Source: Pinus tabuliformis
Lineage: Eukaryota; Streptophyta; Pinopsida; Pinales; Pinaceae
DNA length: 64,000 bases
Reading direction: 5' to 3'
Assembly: GCA_031772625.1 (NCBI GenBank)
Contig: CM062818.1
Span: 1,282,396,277-1,282,460,276 of the forward strand
The position numbers were made by a program, and so were the translations under genes. This document shows, piece by piece, positions 45,937 to 56,766 of this stretch; positions within the stretch are counted from its first letter, which is position 1, and every line of letters starts with the position of its first letter. The notes under the pieces were generated by a model that was not told where the DNA came from, searched no databases, and was given only the letters and a program-made list of their open reading frames with translations.

Positions 45937-46343
45937 GTTTGTAGAAAAATGATTTAGCTAAATGTGCTTAAATTATTCCCAAACACACTTTTACAAAGAC
46001 TCGATATAACATTAAGACTCACCTAAGACCTTGTCAAGGAATTCCACCCTAGCTTTGGGGTTTAATCTGGGAGAAAAACTCTGTCGATTATTCGTGTTTA
46101 GAAGCACACATAATTCGGTGAGGTTAAAAAACTTCCTAGAATGAAATTCTTTGCCAAAATCAAAGGCTTACCTAGTTGTTGTTACACAATTAAACGGTTA
46201 CACTAGCATCATTTACAATATAACTTGCTGAAATTGAATTTACAATGATACAATGGTGTTGGCTGTTGACTTTGAACTTTCAAAATTTTTATTCATTGCT
46301 TTGCACCTTGCTTCCTAGGACTGTTGACAAAGTGTGGTCAACC

Positions 46344-46971
46344 TGATTCATTTGCATCTAGTATATGTGGCAAAGAGGAAATTCCAAGTTTTGAAGAACT
46401 ATGGATCTCATGTTCTCAAGGAGAATATAGACTTATATCAAAAGTAAAGTTTCAGAGATCTCAAGAAGGTGACTCTCAAGCATTTGCAACACGATCGAAG
46501 AAGGTTGGAGGAAGAAATAAGTTTTGCTTCCAAAGAAGAAATGAAGGTAGAAGACCTAATCCTCAAGGGAAGAATAATATGTTGAAGATTCAATGCTATC
46601 ATTGTCACAAATTTGGTCATTATAGAAGCCATTGTCCTAAAAGATCGGATGATAGAAAGAGAAGGGAAAAGCAACATGCTACCACCGCAAACATTGAAGA
46701 ACATCCAAAGAAACCCAAGAATGAAAATCCAAGTGACAAAGATTTCTTATATTTTTCTGCTCTTACAAGTTATGTTTCAGATACCGATGAATTGTGGTTG
46801 GTAGATAGTGGTGCCTCAAGACATATGACAGGAGATTGAGACAGTCTCACAAGTCTGATGGAAAGGAGATCATCTCAAAAGTTAGAGCTTGGAGATAACA
46901 ACAATTATGCAATCGAAGGCGTTGGGTCAACATCTGTTGAGCTAGAACCAGCTAAAAACTTTCATCTTAGT
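46344..46971 (+). pseudogene. B element gag C-terminal half and start of protease
   Basis: It opens with D-S-F-A-S-S-I-C-G-K and P-S-F-E-E-L-W, followed by a basic region. The CCHC zinc knuckle is C-Y-H-C-H-K-F-G-H-Y-R-S-H-C (46594-46635), which binds RNA. The protease motif L-W-L-V-D-S-G-A-S-R-H-M-T is near 46795; its Asp is the catalytic residue of the pepsin-like fold. The E element LTR interrupts it at 46972. Residues encoded before about 46344 belong to the gypsy LTR, not to this protein. Confidence 0.88.
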
Positions 46972-48060
46972 TGTTGAAGAAAATGTAACTAGGTTCGGTT
47001 TTCATTATGACTTGTAAATATAATATTATGTAAGTAAAAGAAACATTTGTTATTCCTTGCATCATGGGTTTCATGACCAAGATGTGTTTACCATAGGTTA
47101 AAGACATCTTCTTGATGTCTTTAGGATTTTGTGTCTAAACATAAGTATTGTTGAAGTCATGTCAAAGATCTACGCTTCAATAAACAAGTGTCACTATCCC
47201 ATTCAAGTCGGCTAAATGAAAACAGTGATCTCCTTGATAAGCTGGCCCAACTTATGGCTCACATGTCGGCCTAATGTATGTCAACGTTGATCCATATATA
47301 TAACGCATGAAGTGGCATCACAAAGACAGAACTTCGGATCATCTCTGAAGAAGTAAGCAAAGAAGAACACAGTGAACCACAATGACATACCCTCCTCTCG
47401 GTGAAGTTTGTCTCTAGGTGAAGCTCGAATATTGGTCTGTCTCTCTGTGAAGCTCGGATACTGGTCTATCTCTCGGTGAAGCTCGAAACATAGTCTATCT
47501 CTCGGAGAAGTCATCTATCTCACTGTGAAGTCTGTCTCTCAGTGAAGCTCGGATGATCTATCTTCTCTCAGTATAAGATTGTCCTATCACTGCCAGTATA
47601 GCAAAGAACTCAACACACTGTGTCATTCAAGATAAAGAGAAGAACTATGGTAGCCGAGAAGCAGTGGACTGTGATAAGAAGATGAATGTATAAGGAGGCC
47701 AACGGTGAAGGAGTGCAGTGTCATAAAGGCAAAAGGTTGTGAAACGAAGATCGAATAGTGCAAGGGATAGTGACAAACATATTGAAGGTAATCTTTAGTC
47801 AAAGTTTTGTCAAGGGTCTTGTTATTCATCCACTAAACATCTATAAGAAGAGATTCAATGGTTTTACTCTCAAGAGGAGAGGTTTTTCCCTAGCTTGAAG
47901 GCAACATATTGTGTACTTGTTCTACTGTTGATCTTCTATTTTGATAACTGTTTGAAGAATGCACTAACATAACGAAGATAAGCAGAGAAAGACAACACAA
48001 ACATTATCAATAAGTTTAAGAAGAATCACTAAGCCACGAATTTCCCTAGATTCTTCAACA
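46972..48060 (+). repeat. LTR-E, 5' LTR
   Basis: TGTTGAAGAAAATGTAACTA to CTAGATTCTTCAACA, 1089 bp, inverted ends TGTTGAAGAA/TTCTTCAACA. It has a TATA-like CATATATATAACGC (47292), a GTGAAGCTCGGAT-type minisatellite (47395-47570) and a GGAGAGGTTTTTCCC motif (47876). The solo LTR at 9619 is the same family. Confidence 0.9.
47395..47570 (+). repeat. Minisatellite in LTR-E, unit about 30 bp
   Basis: CTCTCGGTGAAGCTCGGATA and near variants recur about six times, spaced about 27-32 bases. It lies downstream of the TATA-like site, where other LTRs in the window carry different arrays. Confidence 0.8.
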
Positions 48061-48072
48061 TGGTATCAGAGC
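48061..48072 (+). other. Primer-binding site, exact initiator-Met type
   Basis: TGGTATCAGAGC directly after the LTR end CAACA. Confidence 0.92.
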
Positions 48073-48249
48073 TATGGTTCAAAGAGGGCATGAAGGAGAT
48101 CAACTATATCATAGAAAAGCTGGTAAAGAAGTGCTCATATTTAGCTAGACTAATCAAGCAATACTTCAAAACAGTATGGAGTAAATTCTTCTCTTCCCAA
48201 GATCCAAAAGATTCAAGAAATGAAGGATTGTTCTCAGCTCTCTCCGGAA

Positions 48250-49325
48250 CATTCCAAGATGAAAACATATGGGTAATAGACAATGGAGCTTCAAGGCATA
48301 TGACTAGGTATCACAAGCAACTCAAGACCTTGTCTAAAGGAAAATCTTCATACTCAGTGGAGCTTGGTGACAACAAGAGTTATCCCGTCAAAGGAATTGG
48401 ATCAACATCAATTGCATTGGAAGGTGGAGGTAACATTCATCTCAATAACATATTATATGTTCCAGGTTTGGACAAAAATATAATTTCAGTTTCATCTGTA
48501 GAAGAAAAAGGTGATAGAGTTGCTTTTATTGATGGTAAAGTAGTAGTTTGGGCGAAAGATTCAAGCATTGAAAAAGCTAGAGTCATTTGAGTTAGAGAAG
48601 GCAAACTATACAGACTGTTGTCTCCTCAAAATCAAGCACTTGTTCACATCGAAATAAGCCCATGTGAATTATGGCATAGAAGATTGGGCCATCTCCATTA
48701 CAAAATTCTACCAACCCTAAATTCCATTGTAAATGGGATTCCAAATCTTAAAGAAGAACATGAAGGAGTCTGCAAAGGTTGTGCCCTGGGAAAGAGTACA
48801 AAGAAACCATTTGCTAACAACACATCTATAGCTCAAGAGATTCTAGATCTCATTCACTCTGATGTATGTGGGCCTATGTCCAAATCTCTTGGAGGTCATC
48901 TATACTATGTTACATTCATTGGTGATCATTCAAAGAAAACTTGGGTTTATCTACTTCAAACAAAAGATGAAGTATTCACAAAATTTCAAGAATTCAAGAC
49001 AGAGGTAGAAAATCTTACAGAAAGAAAGATAAAGATCCTGAGATCAGATAATGGATGTGAATATACTTCCAAAGAACTTATCGCTTTCTGTAAAGAGGCT
49101 GGGATTAAGAGGGAGCTCATTGTTCCCTATATTCCTAAACAAAATGGAGTAGCTGAACGAAAGAATAGAGCTATAGAGGAAAGTGTCAAAGCTATGCTCC
49201 ATGATCAAGATCTACCAAAATTCTTGTGGGGAGAAGCAACAAAAGCTGCAGTATATATTCAAAATACAAGTCCTCACAGGTCCCTTGGCAACATAGCTCC
49301 TGAAAAAGTCTTTACTGGAAAGAAG
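48250..49325 (+). pseudogene. E element protease and integrase remains
   Basis: Protease motif W-V-I-D-N-G-A-S-R-H-M-T near 48271, then the copia block I-L-Y-V-P-G-L-D-K-N-I-I-S-V. The pre-integrase zinc region has L-W-H-R-R-L-G-H-L-H and C-K-G-C-A-L-G-K (48670-48800). The integrase core has I-H-S-D-V-C-G-P-M (48850), T-F-I-G-D-H-S-K-K-T-W and R-S-D-N-G-C-E-Y (49040), and N-G-V-A-E-R-K-N-R (49143). These supply the D-D-E catalytic pattern (Asp, Asp, Glu). This is the best-preserved integrase in the window, though part of a broken element. The family A element interrupts it at 49326. Confidence 0.9.
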
Positions 49326-50274
49326 TGTTGATTTGAGGTAGCATTGGATGTGCTCTAGCCACGAAATTTGGTGGAGAGATTGGGGCACATGATATCTCCA
49401 ATACCTAGAAAGGGTTTGGGCAGATTCTAAACAATTCAGGAGATATTAAAATAATTAATATTTTTAATGGAGTCCCTAAGTCTAAACTTAGGGAAAATAA
49501 AATATTAATGTGTATTAATATGAAACTGTGTTAGAATGGTCCAAAAGACATGGATCAAACCAGATTGAATCTTAGCCGTTGATTAGGGACTTAATCTCGG
49601 TCGTTGATTTGTCAACGAGAAAATTATAAGAGGAGGCTTGAGAGTCACTTGGAGAACAAACTGAGGGAGACCAGTCAGTTCAATTTCTGGAGCGGGGTTT
49701 GCTGAGAAATTGAACCAGTGGTCTGGAGAGCAGTTAGGAGGCAGCAAGTACAGAACAGAGAGATGGGAGATCAGCGTAGAGGCAGAAGAGGCAGACGCAG
49801 GGCCAGAGGAAGCCATGCAGAGGCAGCAGAGACTGCACAGAGCCAGCAAGGCCTGCGTCATCCACGCAGAGGTTGCAGGAGTGACGCAGAAGGCCAGAGA
49901 GGCTGCACAGAGCCTCAGTAGGCTGATGCAGAGAGTTTCAGGCTGACGCAAAGGTTAGTAGGGCCTATGCTGGGTTCAGAAGAAGTGTTGAAAAAATTGT
50001 CTATCTGTGCGTAAGCCAGTTTGGCACCCTGTTGTACTAGAAAATTGTTGAATAATAAAATCCTCCCTTGCTGCACCGGTTTTCCCACATTGGGTTTTTC
50101 CGGGGACATTAGTCCAAAATCACTGTGTCAATGTGTGCATATGTTTGTTTCTGTATTACGGTGTCATATCTGAGCAGTATTTATTTTAATGTTTGTTGAA
50201 GTAATTTCATGAATAACTTATGATAAAATAAGTAGGAAAAGTAAATCAGCTGCTACAGTGATAGAATTTTCACA
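49326..50274 (+). repeat. LTR-A, 5' LTR of the 49326 element (mixed type)
   Basis: 949 bp, TGTTGATTTGAGGTAGCATT to ATAGAATTTTCACA. The first 350 bases resemble the LTRs of the gag-only elements; the last 200, from the U5 block on, resemble those of the 6731, 8910 and 17883 copies. It has a TATA-like AAATTATAAGAGGAGG (49620) and a short GACGCAG leader. Confidence 0.9.
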
Positions 50275-52668
50275 TGGTAGCAGAGCAAGTAATTAGAGAC
50301 AGAAAGGGAAAGTCAGTTATGGGTCAAGACCATGATGCAAAGGCATCCACCTCAAGGGACTCACGCAGATTTTCAGAAGATTGCACAAGAGAAAGAGATT
50401 TCGATTTCTCTATGTTGGCTTCCAGGTTGGAAGAAGAAGTGGCATGCCTAACTAGTGCTGCATCATCAGAAGTATGGTATATAGACAATGGAGCCTCATG
50501 CCAAATGATGGGAATCAGGGAGTGTTTCTCAGGTTATCGAGAAGAGAAGATGAACTTTCATATCACCAAGGGGAACAAGGCAAAGTGTACTCCAGTAGGA
50601 AAGGGTACCATAGTTTTTTAGACAGAATCAGGAGAGTGGTTCCATGCCACAAATGTGTTGCATGTACCAGGATTGGGGATGAACTTACTTTCCGTGTCAC
50701 AACTACAAGGCAAGGGCTATGACATCTACTTCATCAAGGAAAAGGTATACATCAAACACTTGAGCTGGAAAAAGAAAGTGCAGATCAGGATCAAAAGCAA
50801 ATGGTTGTAAAGATTACAACTAGAATCTCCAATGGCACTAATAAGCAATCATGGGGACAAGGACTTGAACGAATTACGACACAGAAGGATGGGTCACTTG
50901 CACCATGGAGCTCTGAGAATTCTCAGGAGTACTGTAACAGGAGTTCCAGATCTAAGTACGGAACGAGATGATGTATGCAGGGGATGCGCTCTAGGAAAGT
51001 ATGCCAAGGCGGCAATTCCTAGGAGCAAACACGGGGCCAAGAGTATACTAGGATTGATACACTCAGATATTTGCGGACCCATGTCCGTTAAAGCTCTCAG
51101 CGGTGCCGAGTATTTCCTTACCTTCATTGATGACCACTCGAGAAAAACTTGGATTTATTTTCTGAAAACCAAGGATGAGGTTTTTTGTCGATTCAAGGAG
51201 TTCAAGGCTCTAGTGGAGAGTATGTCGATAAGGACTTCACTTATTCTTGCGCTAAGGAGGGCATCAGAAGAGAGTGGACAGCTCCCTATAATCCGGAGCA
51301 AAATGGGCTGGCAGAAAGGAAAAACAGGACTATTGTAGAAGCAGCTAGGGCCATGCTGTATGATCAGGATATGCCAAAATTCCTGTGGGCAGAAGCATGC
51401 AACACAACTGTCTACGTTCAGAATAGGACTCCTCATTGGGCATTGGGCAAGATTACTCCAGAGAAAGTCTTCACTGGGAAGACACCTAAATTCAGTCATT
51501 TCAGGATATTTGGGAGTTTAGCTTATTGTCGCATACCCGAAGAAAAGAAGAAGAAGCTGGATCAGACTACAGAAAAGGGATATCTGGTGGGATATAGCGA
51601 GAACGCTAAAGCATACATAATCCATCTTCCAGGGAGCAGAAAGGTAGTAGTACAACAAGATGTAAAGTTCATGGAGGACAGAGTTTTCAAAAGATCTCAT
51701 GAAATGCCTTCCGAGGAGCAGTCGAAAGAGGATCCGTTGGTCATGCCTCTTCAACCAACAGAAGTGAAGAATTCTTCCTCAGGTCAGGAAGATTCTCAGG
51801 ATGAGGAGGAGGAGCGAACAGAAGCACCTGCTAGCAGAGGAAGAACTAGCAGGGAACTTCATCAAATTCTGCGTGATGCAAAGAACTTCATCGAAGAGCC
51901 AAAGAACAGTAAGAGGGAGCGAAAACAGTCAGACAGGTATCAGGCATTAGTAGCTTAGGATGGGGAGCCTACCAGTTTCAAGGAGGCAGCTCAGCGTCAG
52001 GTCTGGCTAGATGCGATGGTGGAGGAGTATAACTCCATAATGGTAAACGATGTCTGGGAGGTGGTTTCAAGACCTCAAGACAGATCTGTGGTAGGTTCAA
52101 GATGGATCTACAAGATCAAATATGCTGTGGACAACAGTGTTGAAAAATACAAGGCCAGGTTTGTGGCTAAGGGGTATGCTCAAAAGGAAGGGATTGACTA
52201 TGAGGAAACCTTCACCCCGGTGGACAAGTATACATCTATTAGGACCATGATATCTCTTGCAGCCCAAATGGGATGGGAGATCCATCAGATGGATGTCAAG
52301 ACGACATTTCTGAACGAGGTAATCGAAGAAAAGGTATACATTGAACAACCAGACTGAAGAAAGCCTTGTATGGGCTGAAGCAGGCACCGAGAGTGTGGTA
52401 TGGTCGAATAGATGGCTACTTACAGAAGATGGGGTTTGTCAAGAGTGACATGGATCCAAATCTCTACTATCTGGTCGTAGAGAACGAGCCACTTATCTTA
52501 GTATTATATGTGGATGATCACTTCCTGACAGAATCATCCAAACTCACTGAGCACTACAAGAAGAATCTAGCCACAGAGTTTGATATGAAAGATCTAAGAC
52601 GAATGAACTACTTCTTAGGGTTGGAAGTTTGGCAGCAGAAAGGAGAAATTTTCCTTGGGCAAGGGAGG
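50274..52668 (+). pseudogene. Family A protease, integrase and first part of RT
   Basis: A short lead with L-A-S-R-L-E-E-E-V-A-C-L precedes protease W-Y-I-D-N-G (50476). Then come the pre-integrase block with H-R-R-M-G-H-L-H-H and C-R-G-C-A-L-G-K (50880-51000) and integrase I-H-S-D-I-C-G-P-M (51057), D-D-H-S-R-K-T-W and N-G-L-A-E-R-K-N-R-T (51302). The linker is Glu-rich with R-K-Q-S-D-R-Y-Q-A-L-V-A (to 51957). RT follows with [19 protein letters not shown] and L-Y-V-D-D near 52505. The order is that of copia. It is broken in several places. Confidence 0.9.
50275..50286 (+). other. Primer-binding site (initiator-Met type, one change)
   Basis: TGGTAGCAGAGC follows the LTR end TTTTCACA; the standard copia site is TGGTATCAGAGC. 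Confidence 0.88.
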
Positions 52669-53548
52669 TGTTGTCGCACAAAATGTCTAGGCACCGCGAC
52701 AACGGCTCAGATCGAGGGCTGTCACCCTGATCCCCAATCTCTCCGTTTAAGTTGTCTCCCTATAGCAAGCTAAGGGGGGTAGACCCTGTGGAAAAATGGA
52801 ATGAAGAAGAACTAGTTGGAAACCAACGAGTTCAGGAGACACAGTGAAGCGATCAAGTACTTGATTAAGATTTAGCAATTGTTGCTCAGATGAATGACTA
52901 TTTTATATGAAATGCAGATCCTAAAACTAATGTGAGATGCAAGAATCTTGGTTAATTTTAGTTAAATGCCTATTTAAATGTGAACCCTTCAATCCTTTCT
53001 ATGTTGAGTCTGATTTCATAGTAATCAGCAGAGAGAAGATGAGGAGAAGCACACTAAGATGTGATTAACGATACCTCTCCTGAAATTCTAACATACCCGG
53101 TGCCTTCGGTACCTCCGGCGCTGCAGAGAACTTTGGCTCTGACTATTGCAAGGTCACTGTTTTAAGTACTATTAAGATAGGCTTCTCAAGAAAAGACGAA
53201 TGGAGATCTATCTGTCTATCAACCAAGCTTATGCTTGGAAGTAAATTTTATCTATGCAAAGTTAACTTATATGAAAATGCACCGAAAGATGAGATGAAGT
53301 TAGACTCGAGAATGGGAAAACACTTATGCCGCAATAACCCTCAATTACCCAAATGAAATGCTTGTTATTTTTAGATGAAGACTTAGAAAATAAACTCTTG
53401 AAAATACTATAGTTAAAACACCAGCTTATTTCAAATCTTCTTGATACAATTTAGCTCAAAGAGAACAAAAACAACTTTGCAATTCGATATCAATGTCAAC
53501 AGATGCTAAAAAAAAATTAGTTTATGAAACAAAGGATATGCGTTTTAT

Positions 53549-53703
53549 CCAGTGTTGCACACATCGCGATAAAATCGTAAAATCGCATTTTGCCGATTCA
53601 AAGCGCGATTTTTATCGAAAAAATCGTAGCGATTTTTATCGAAAAAATCGCGATGCTAAAAAAAAATATAGTTTATGAAACAAAGGATCGCGATGTGTGC
53701 TGG
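53549..53703. mobile_element. Small inverted-repeat (MITE-like) insertion in the gypsy solo LTR
   Basis: Arms CCAGTGTTGCACACATCGCG (53549) and ATCGCGATGTGTGCTGG (to 53703) are near-perfect inverted repeats. GTTTTAT stands on both sides, consistent with a hAT-like 7-8 bp target duplication. The interior is made of ATCGCGATTTTTATCGAAAA words. It also holds a 35-base copy of sequence from just outside the insertion (53502-53537 copied at 53652-53688). Confidence 0.7.
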
Positions 53704-54669
53704 TTTTATCACAATTCCATGACAGAGTACTTAATTTTCAAAAATTAATTTTTAGGATAGCAGTAAGAAAAACTTTATGACAATAGCAATATGACAATGA
53801 AAACAGTAAGCTATCAATGATATCTTTATGCCAAAAATTTACCGAAATTTTCCAAACTTGCCCACATGAATTATAAAAAAAATTCAGCCTTTTGTGATGT
53901 GATTTCCGGAATTATATCAAATCTGATATACTTATTACAGTTAGCAATTGAAACATGAAATATGCCTAATGATAAATGCCCAACTCAAGAAATTAATTCC
54001 TTAATGTATTAGACAACTTAGGAACTGATTTTAGGCTAACCCACATGAAATTTTTCCATTGTTATATTTCAAACTTCAGAAACAGAATTATTCAGAGATA
54101 AAAGTGACCCAAAATGTCGATCTAGGCCAAATTCTTGATACGCACCAAACATAAATGACTTATTAATGTATTTAGCAATTTTTTAGTTAATTCCAAACCA
54201 CTTAGATGTGTTTTTCACCACTATTAGAAAGGTATATGATTGTTGTAGCAAACAGTGAGGAAAAAGATGGTTTAAAGATCAAACTCTTAGTTCCTAGGCC
54301 TTGAAGATCACTTGCCTAAGTTGCCAAAAAAAAAAATCAATATCTGAAACACAAATTTTTACCAAATTTTTTGCAAAAACCCACCAATGATTAGTTTCAG
54401 AAAATCAAATATTCAAATCAGAAATGGAGCAAGGGAATCTAGGGCCAATGAGAGCTAGCACTTGGCCCAATAGAACTAGCGTTGGGTTAGGAGAAGTCAG
54501 ATCTGGACTTAGGAGCCCCAAAACTTGAAACCCTTGCTCTCAAAAAGAATATTTTGCTTCAGATCTTCAGATTTATTACAAAATCTTTAATGACTAGCCT
54601 TGTAAAAAGATTTGGAATAAGATATTGCCCTCCAGGGCTTAGATCTGTCTCAAAACCCCCAGATTTGCT

Positions 54670-55012
54670 TGAAAAAATCTCAGATCTGAAGATTTACTTG
54701 GCTGATTTCTCAGATCTATTCCTTCAAACAATCTTTGAGCCCGAATCTTACCCTCCAAGGTCTAGATCTAGCTCAGATCTGAAGATTTACTTGGCTGATT
54801 TCTCAAATCTATTCCTGCAAACAATATTTGAGCCCAGATCTTGCCCTCCAGGGTCTAGATCTAGCTCAGATCTGAAGATTTACTTGGCTGATTTCTCAGA
54901 TCTATTCTTACAAACAATCTTTGAGCCCGGATCTTGCCCTTTAGGGTCTAGATCTAGCTCAAATCTGAAGATTTACTTGGCTAATTTCTCAAATCTATTC
55001 TTGCACAAGTGA
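54670..55012 (+). repeat. 90-bp minisatellite, nearly four copies, open in one frame
   Basis: The unit starts near TCTGAAGATTTACTTGGCTG and includes CAAACAATCTTTGAGCCC and GGTCTAGATCTAGCTCAG. Copies start near 54687, 54777, 54867 and 54962, the last incomplete. As 90 is a multiple of three, one plus-strand frame (54554-55012) stays open and would give repeated D-L-K-I-Y-L-A-D-F-S blocks. This runs antisense to the LTR, so I do not think it is a gene. The sister LTR at 59372 lacks it. Confidence 0.88.
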
Positions 55013-56766
55013 AAAGAGAAAAACCCAATATATAATATGTACAAAAATAAAGAAAATCTCAAAAACCCAAGTGTTAAAATTCAAAATTATGTTACAAAAT
55101 TTCAGATCTACACAAGTAAATAACTGATCTATACAAATAATTTACAAATCTATCAGATTTGAAGAGTATGAGTCCAACTCCGCTCCTAGATTTGATAATC
55201 TAAGGCTCTTAATAGCCAGATCTATCAAAATTTCCACAAAATATTTAAAAGATTTTGAAATTTTAGAGAGGTGCTAGCCCAAAAACACCCTACAAAAATA
55301 AATAAAAAATAAAATAAAATTTTATCGTTAGATAAATCCTAAGGCTTATATGAAGTAGGCACTTCAAAAAATATGTGTTAAGAGTTGGCTGGTCCAAATG
55401 AGAACTATCTCCAAACGCTCAATGAGAACCTGAGAGATCTTCTGTAAACACTAGATCAACCATCAAATCATAGAGAAATAGAACAACAATAAAATTCTGA
55501 AAAAATAGTGATACCTGCTACTTCAGTCAAAATTAGAAATGATACCCTAGATCCAACAAACTAAATAAGATACCTGTATTCAGATTATTCTAAGAGAGCT
55601 ATTGATTGATAGTTTTCACATAATATTAATCAAAAATTAAAACAATGTTACCATAAATTTATGAAGAGGAACACTACAGCATGTTGAAACCCCAAAGACT
55701 TTTGCATTAATTCGAAAAGGTATATAAAAGAGCTTGAGAGCTTAGTACACGATCTAGAGATCGGATGACCTCAACTGACAAATGACCTCCTATTTAAAGA
55801 TAAATCTTCCAACGGCTAGTTCAAGTGATCCTTGTCAAAGCAATCTCGACCGTTGATGAGGATCAAAATTTCTTTTAATCTCATCCATCGAAATTTTAAA
55901 TTATTGAAGAAATTTTGAATTTTTCAATTAAATGCATTTTAATTAATTCAAAAACTAAATTTTTTTGAATTAATTTCTTCAAAATTTTGACTTTGACTTA
56001 ACCCCAGGGACCAAAGGCTTAAAATTTAGCAAAATAATCAATTAACCTTAGTCCCCGGACCTCTTTAAAATTTAATTTTTAAAGGACCCATGAATTTTGC
56101 CTTTGGAAAATTTAAATTTACCTAGGACCTATAATTAATTAAATTTCTGGCTTAAGATTTTAATTAATTTTGGCCAGAAAATTTAATTAATTAACCTATG
56201 AGGGGATAAATTAGTTTTCTAACCCTCAAGACACTTTACATCATGATTTTTTCATTTTTTACATCTCAAGAGGGAAAACCCATTTGAAATATTTAATAGA
56301 CCCTCACAGACTACTCATTTTTGCGACACAAATATAATCCAGCAGACTAAGCAATTTGTAATAAAATAACTCAACCAAATAGTTAGGATTATTCCCAAAT
56401 CACTTTTACAAAGATTCTATCTATAACACTAGGACTCCCCTAAGATTCTAGTGACAAACTCCACTCCGGCTTTGGGGTAAGGCTGAAGGAAAACTCTGCC
56501 GACCATCTGAGAATGGATCGGTGAGACAAAAAACCTCCCGGAATGTAGATCGTCACCAGAAAACTAGGTTGACCTAGGTGATTACATACATGACACGGAT
56601 CCACTGAGATTATTTACATTATACACATGCATAATGGGTTTACATTATAACATGATCCTCAGGTTGACGATAATAGTTGGATGGCAGGAACACATCGATC
56701 AGGCACTATCCCTTTTGCGAAAAAGGGGGTGTACTGCTATGGTTTGTTGACACGTAGTGGTCAACA

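Larger units (their letters stand above)
29437..46343 (-). mobile_element. Gypsy LTR-C, solo, reverse orientation, heavily interrupted
   Basis: Both LTR ends are seen on the minus strand: the 5' end as GTGGTCAAC at 46343 and the 3' end as TGTTGTC at 29437. Its own pieces are 29437-29980, about 38379-41550 and 45942-46343, in all about 4.1 kb, close to the 4098 bp of the solo LTR at 52669. Shared blocks with that copy include GGTGCCTTCGG (29966 and 53099), AGCTTATGCTTGGAAGT (38489 and 53228) and CTTTGGGGTTTAATCTGGGAG-like sequence (46050). No internal gypsy region is present. A target duplication is not clear, perhaps through mutation of the last bases. Confidence 0.8.
28004..46971 (+). mobile_element. 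B element (Ty1/copia), outermost member of the nested stack
   Basis: Parts seen: 5' LTR 28004-28887, primer-binding site 28888-28899, first half of gag 28974-29436, and second half of gag with zinc knuckle and start of protease 46344-46971. A solo gypsy LTR carrying other insertions lies between the gag halves, and the E element begins at 46972 in the protease region. The rest of pol and a 3' LTR are not identified in this window. It is a fossil. It must be older than every element nested in it. Confidence 0.85.
52669..56766 (-). mobile_element. Gypsy solo LTR-C, 4.1 kb, reverse orientation (TSD GGAGG)
   Basis: Ends TGTTGTCGCACA (52669) and GTAGTGGTCAACA (56766) are flanked by GGAGG at 52664-52668 and 56767-56771. 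On the minus strand it matches the LTR at 59372-62644: TGTTGACCACTAC start, GCAGTACACCCCC, a GACACGGATCC and ACCTAGG zone, the GATCGG(T)GAGAC block, and near the 3' end GGTCTACCCCCCTTAGC. No gag or pol is inside. It is about 800 bp longer than that LTR, partly owing to a 90-bp minisatellite and a small inverted-repeat insertion. Confidence 0.92.

Noticed and set aside
47395-47570. Possible CRISPR-like array in LTR-E
   Set aside because: The 30-bp units are contiguous with no unique spacers, and the setting is a plant retroelement; it is a minisatellite.
49710-49951. Frames on both strands in the LTR-A leader (and the equivalents near 31250, 34480, 42000 and 58140)
   Set aside because: They come from the GACGCAG-rich arrays, which lack stops in several frames. 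The same false frames recur in each LTR copy.
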